Made by a program: the position numbers and the translations under genes. Shown here piece after piece: positions 61,265-64,000 of a DNA stretch of 64,000 nt. The stretch comes from Brasenia schreberi (lineage: Eukaryota; Streptophyta; Magnoliopsida; Nymphaeales; Cabombaceae). The DNA lies in assembly GCA_036023115.1 (NCBI GenBank), contig JAYKKT010000088.1, positions 5,541,001 to 5,605,000 of the forward strand. The letters are read 5' to 3'. Under the pieces are notes generated by a model. The model did not search any database, was not told where the DNA came from, and was given only the letters and a program-made list of their open reading frames with translations. The first letter of the stretch is position 1, and each line of letters begins with the position of its first letter.

Positions 61265-63419
61265 TGTAAACGTAAAATTTTCACTCCAAGCCTATGTAGA
61301 GACTTGAAATAAGAATTTCGGTTCTACTTTATTCGCGAGTGTGCCAGTTAGTTTTCAAAAACTAGCAAAGTGTATAAAAATTCAACTTAATTGGTGATTG
61401 TGGCTAAGCGGGCTCTTTTCGCTTTATGCTTTCTTGAACCGACGCTCAAAGGTCAACCTAAGCGCTTAGGAATTTCGAATTCATAGATGATAGACTCCAA
61501 TTCACGTGAAAATAAAGTGTGTTGCTAAAAAACAATCGGTGCACTTGGTTTCAAACTTGAAAATCAACAAGTTCTGAAAATCAGCAACCGATACTGTTTT
61601 CACAACTTATTTTCGAACTTCTTTTGGTGGGATAGGATTCTAAAATTCATAAAACTTTTGCAAGCTATAGCCTGAAGTGTTGAGATCCTAGATCAACTTT
61701 TACTTTGAATTTTGGGACAGTAGATTTACAGAATTAAATCGAGAAGTGGCCTTGACTCTATAATTTCAAGATGTTCTGTGACAAAAATATAGAGGCTTAA
61801 AGAATCATCTATATCTCGGTGTACATAACTCAAAATATTATGATTTTAGTCTTTTCAAAAAACTATGGATGTTAGTTTTTCGATGAGACTAATTTCATCG
61901 AATTTGGATTTTTACAGTTAGAGATATGGGACTTTTACCCAACCCCTGTTGTAGGAAAACTAACTGTGCAGAAAACAAAATTGCGTTTATCTGATCTTGC
62001 CCAATTTTATTCATGAGATTGCACTGTCTTAAAATTCTTAAAAATTTTATTTATAATGTGTTGATGTGTGCAGGTATTGTACCTAAAATTTAAGAATATT
62101 CAGATCACAGATCAGTGAATTAAAATTACAGTAATCAAGGTATATAGATGATGAAAAACCAAAATTCTGCTTTTTGGAACATACATGAATGCATACTCAC
62201 CCGAATTTAAATTGCAACAACCCAACAATACCAAGTAAATTGTTGAAGGTAAATGAATGAAAATATGTATCTTAGCTTAAGCATAGAGGGGGTTAGAGAA
62301 TATATAGTGTTCTATAGAATATATTGGGGTAGAATCACAAAATCAAACACATAGAGAACGTAAGTAAGAATAAAAATTCACAACACATCTACTTCTTATT
62401 GCAACATGGGAGGAGACAAGGCTCCATTAATACAACCCCTTTCAAATTGAATAGGAAGAAGAGATGTGTAGGAATCAAAGATTAGAAATACTTATAGAAT
62501 TTCTGCAAGAACCGAACCTCCAAGATGTAATTCGACCTTCTTGATTCACTATCTCACTCATGATTTCTCTAAGTGTAGCAGCCCTTAGCCTATGATCTAC
62601 CCAATTCCCCTCTCTCCACACTTCCTTTAGCAGCCCACGACCTACCTAGGTACAACCCCTTTCTTCCCAAGATGCAAAGATGAATAACACTCCCCTCCCT
62701 TGGCCCTATTTATAGGCCAAGGGGGGTTGTTTCTAAGGCCTTTCTTGGGGCGAGCCTTACATGGCCCATATCCAACCCCAAGGTCCACCTAGGTGGTCCC
62801 CCTTTGGGTGATATGGACCAGTCCCATGTGGGCTGGTTCTTGACTTTATTGGGCACGCCTAACCCTAGCCGAGTGGGTTAAAATGTGCCCAAGTAGGCTT
62901 TCTGCCTTCTCTTGGCTTGATTCTTGTTGATTTATTGGCTGGATGTAGCTTTGCTAATTCTTCAAAATCAACACTTTCAATTCCAATTTATTTCATTCTG
63001 TAAAGCCGGCCAATCTTGGCCCTTGATTTGAAGTAAAAGAGCCATTGATTTGAAGTGAACCAACCCTTGATTGAGGTGACCCAGTCCATATTATCCAAAC
63101 GGTATCTTTGATCCATTTTGATATTCTTGATTTGTTTGAAGAAGATATGCCTTAACTTGATCTATCCCTTCGCTTTCGGACTTGATCTTGATCTTGAATT
63201 GGATTGAGTCTTCACCTGTTCGTCTGATTTGCTTTGAATCACTTGGGCTTTTTAACTTGATTTTAAAACCTTTGATTTTGAAACCTTTTTAAACGCTTTG
63301 AACTTTTTCTTTTAAAACAACAAGGTTTTTAAATCCTTTGATTCTCGAACAGGTTTTAAATCATTTGATTTTTCGGAATTGGGAGTGTTTAGGAAAATTT
63401 TTGATTTAGGGTGTTTACA
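61265..63419 (-). mobile_element. 2.15-kb solo LTR inserted in the gypsy relic
   Basis: Ends TGTAAAC and GTTTACA (perfect 7-bp terminal inverted repeat) with a perfect 5-bp TSD GTTAG (61260-61264 and 63420-63424). No coding frame inside. A TATA box, CTATAAATAG, sits on the - strand at 62707-62714 within an inverted repeat (CCTTGGCC/GGCCAAGG), so the LTR probably reads on the - strand. The length suits a large gypsy family. It is unrelated in sequence to the other LTRs here. Confidence 0.75.
62707..62714 (-). promoter_or_regulatory. LTR TATA box (TATAAATA) inside a palindrome
   Basis: The TATA box lies in the loop of CCCTTGGCC...GGCCAAGGG, about 700 bp from the LTR start on the - strand. Likely promoter of the lost element. 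Confidence 0.5.
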
Positions 63420-63424
63420 GTTAG

Positions 63425-63439
63425 CTCACTGGAGACTTG

Positions 63440-63490
<51 letters not shown>

Positions 63491-64000
63491 AGGGCATGAG
63501 CAAGAGACGAGTCCGGGACTCCATTGTTGTTCACCATCTTCCTTAATCCCCTTGGAGAGTTGAGTAGGGTAGCACAAGGATTCAGTCATCAGGTAGCACC
63601 TTAGTGTTATCACGTAGTCTCTTTTCCTTGTTGCTTTGTACGACTAGTCAATTGAGTAATAAAGATGTATTCTTTTGTGGTGTTTGATATTTTTTATGTT
63701 TATTTATTGTATCTTTAAGAGGTATGAGAGTTTGTGATTTTGTTTGTTGTTGTAAAATCCTATCTTTGCATAGTCTTTGTTCGTTGGGGTTTTAAAGGGT
63801 TTATTAGCATTAGGTGCTAATGTCAATCATCGGAACTCGCACAATGACACAACACGAGTTGAGTAGTAGTTGTCCTGCTGCTCTTCGAGAGATTAGTGGG
63901 ATGCTATGAGGAGGCCCAAGGGTCAATTGTATGGGCACTTGCACGGATGGTTCAATACATTGATCATCATTGTCGACCCTTGGAGTTTAATAACGAAGAT
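63425..64000. other. Continuation beyond the solo LTR, with (GA)22
   Basis: GA repeats at 63444-63487. The remainder may be the 3' part or LTR of the interrupted gypsy relic (ACGACTAGTCAATTGAGTAA then TAATAAAG), but its family is not proven. Confidence 0.35.

Overview
The window is plant nuclear DNA, almost certainly from a flowering plant. The evidence is GT-AG introns in a conserved endomembrane gene, plant copia, gypsy, RTE and hAT transposons, tRNA-Met primer-binding sites in LTR elements, and long TA, TC and GA microsatellites in AT-rich intergenic DNA. The species cannot be fixed from the sequence. It is a gene-poor, repeat-rich interval with two convincing host genes. One is a SCAMP membrane-trafficking gene on the + strand (11 exons seen, N-terminal exons outside the window). 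The other is an intronless secreted glycine- and cysteine-rich protein on the - strand at about 24 kb. Two weaker exon-like segments on the - strand (about 49.4-49.9 and 56.3-56.5 kb) could not be identified.

Layout. 0-4.4 kb: SCAMP, with a 170-bp RTE-derived insertion in one intron and a duplicated intron segment. 4.7-6.0 kb: old, diverged direct repeats. 8.7-21.7 kb: microsatellite-rich DNA around a complete but dead hAT transposon (10265-13478). 24 kb: the glycine-rich gene. 25.5-29.6 kb: a decayed copia element. 30.2-33.5 kb: a full-length RTE-type LINE with a perfect 16-bp target-site duplication (TSD). 34.5-37.1 kb: a second 170-bp RTE-derived element and an old RTE copy. 41.5-45.1 kb: a second copia element with both LTRs. 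45.2-47.5 kb: an RTE copy on the - strand. 48-50 kb: two very short RTE tail insertions. 50.4-55.0 kb: two hAT fragments in opposite orientation, carrying a solo LTR and a 5'-truncated RTE. 57.3-59.0 kb: two overlapping RTE fragments. 59.1-64.0 kb: a gypsy relic split by a 2.15-kb solo LTR.

The main story is one RTE LINE family. Ten copies lie in 64 kb, seven with a recognisable TSD. Two are about 170 bp long and join the RTE 5' end to its 3' end at the same junction, so they look like members of a short non-autonomous, SINE-like family moved by the RTE machinery. Nesting gives relative ages: a solo LTR and an RTE inserted into hAT copies, and a solo LTR inserted into the gypsy relic. None of the transposon proteins seen is intact.
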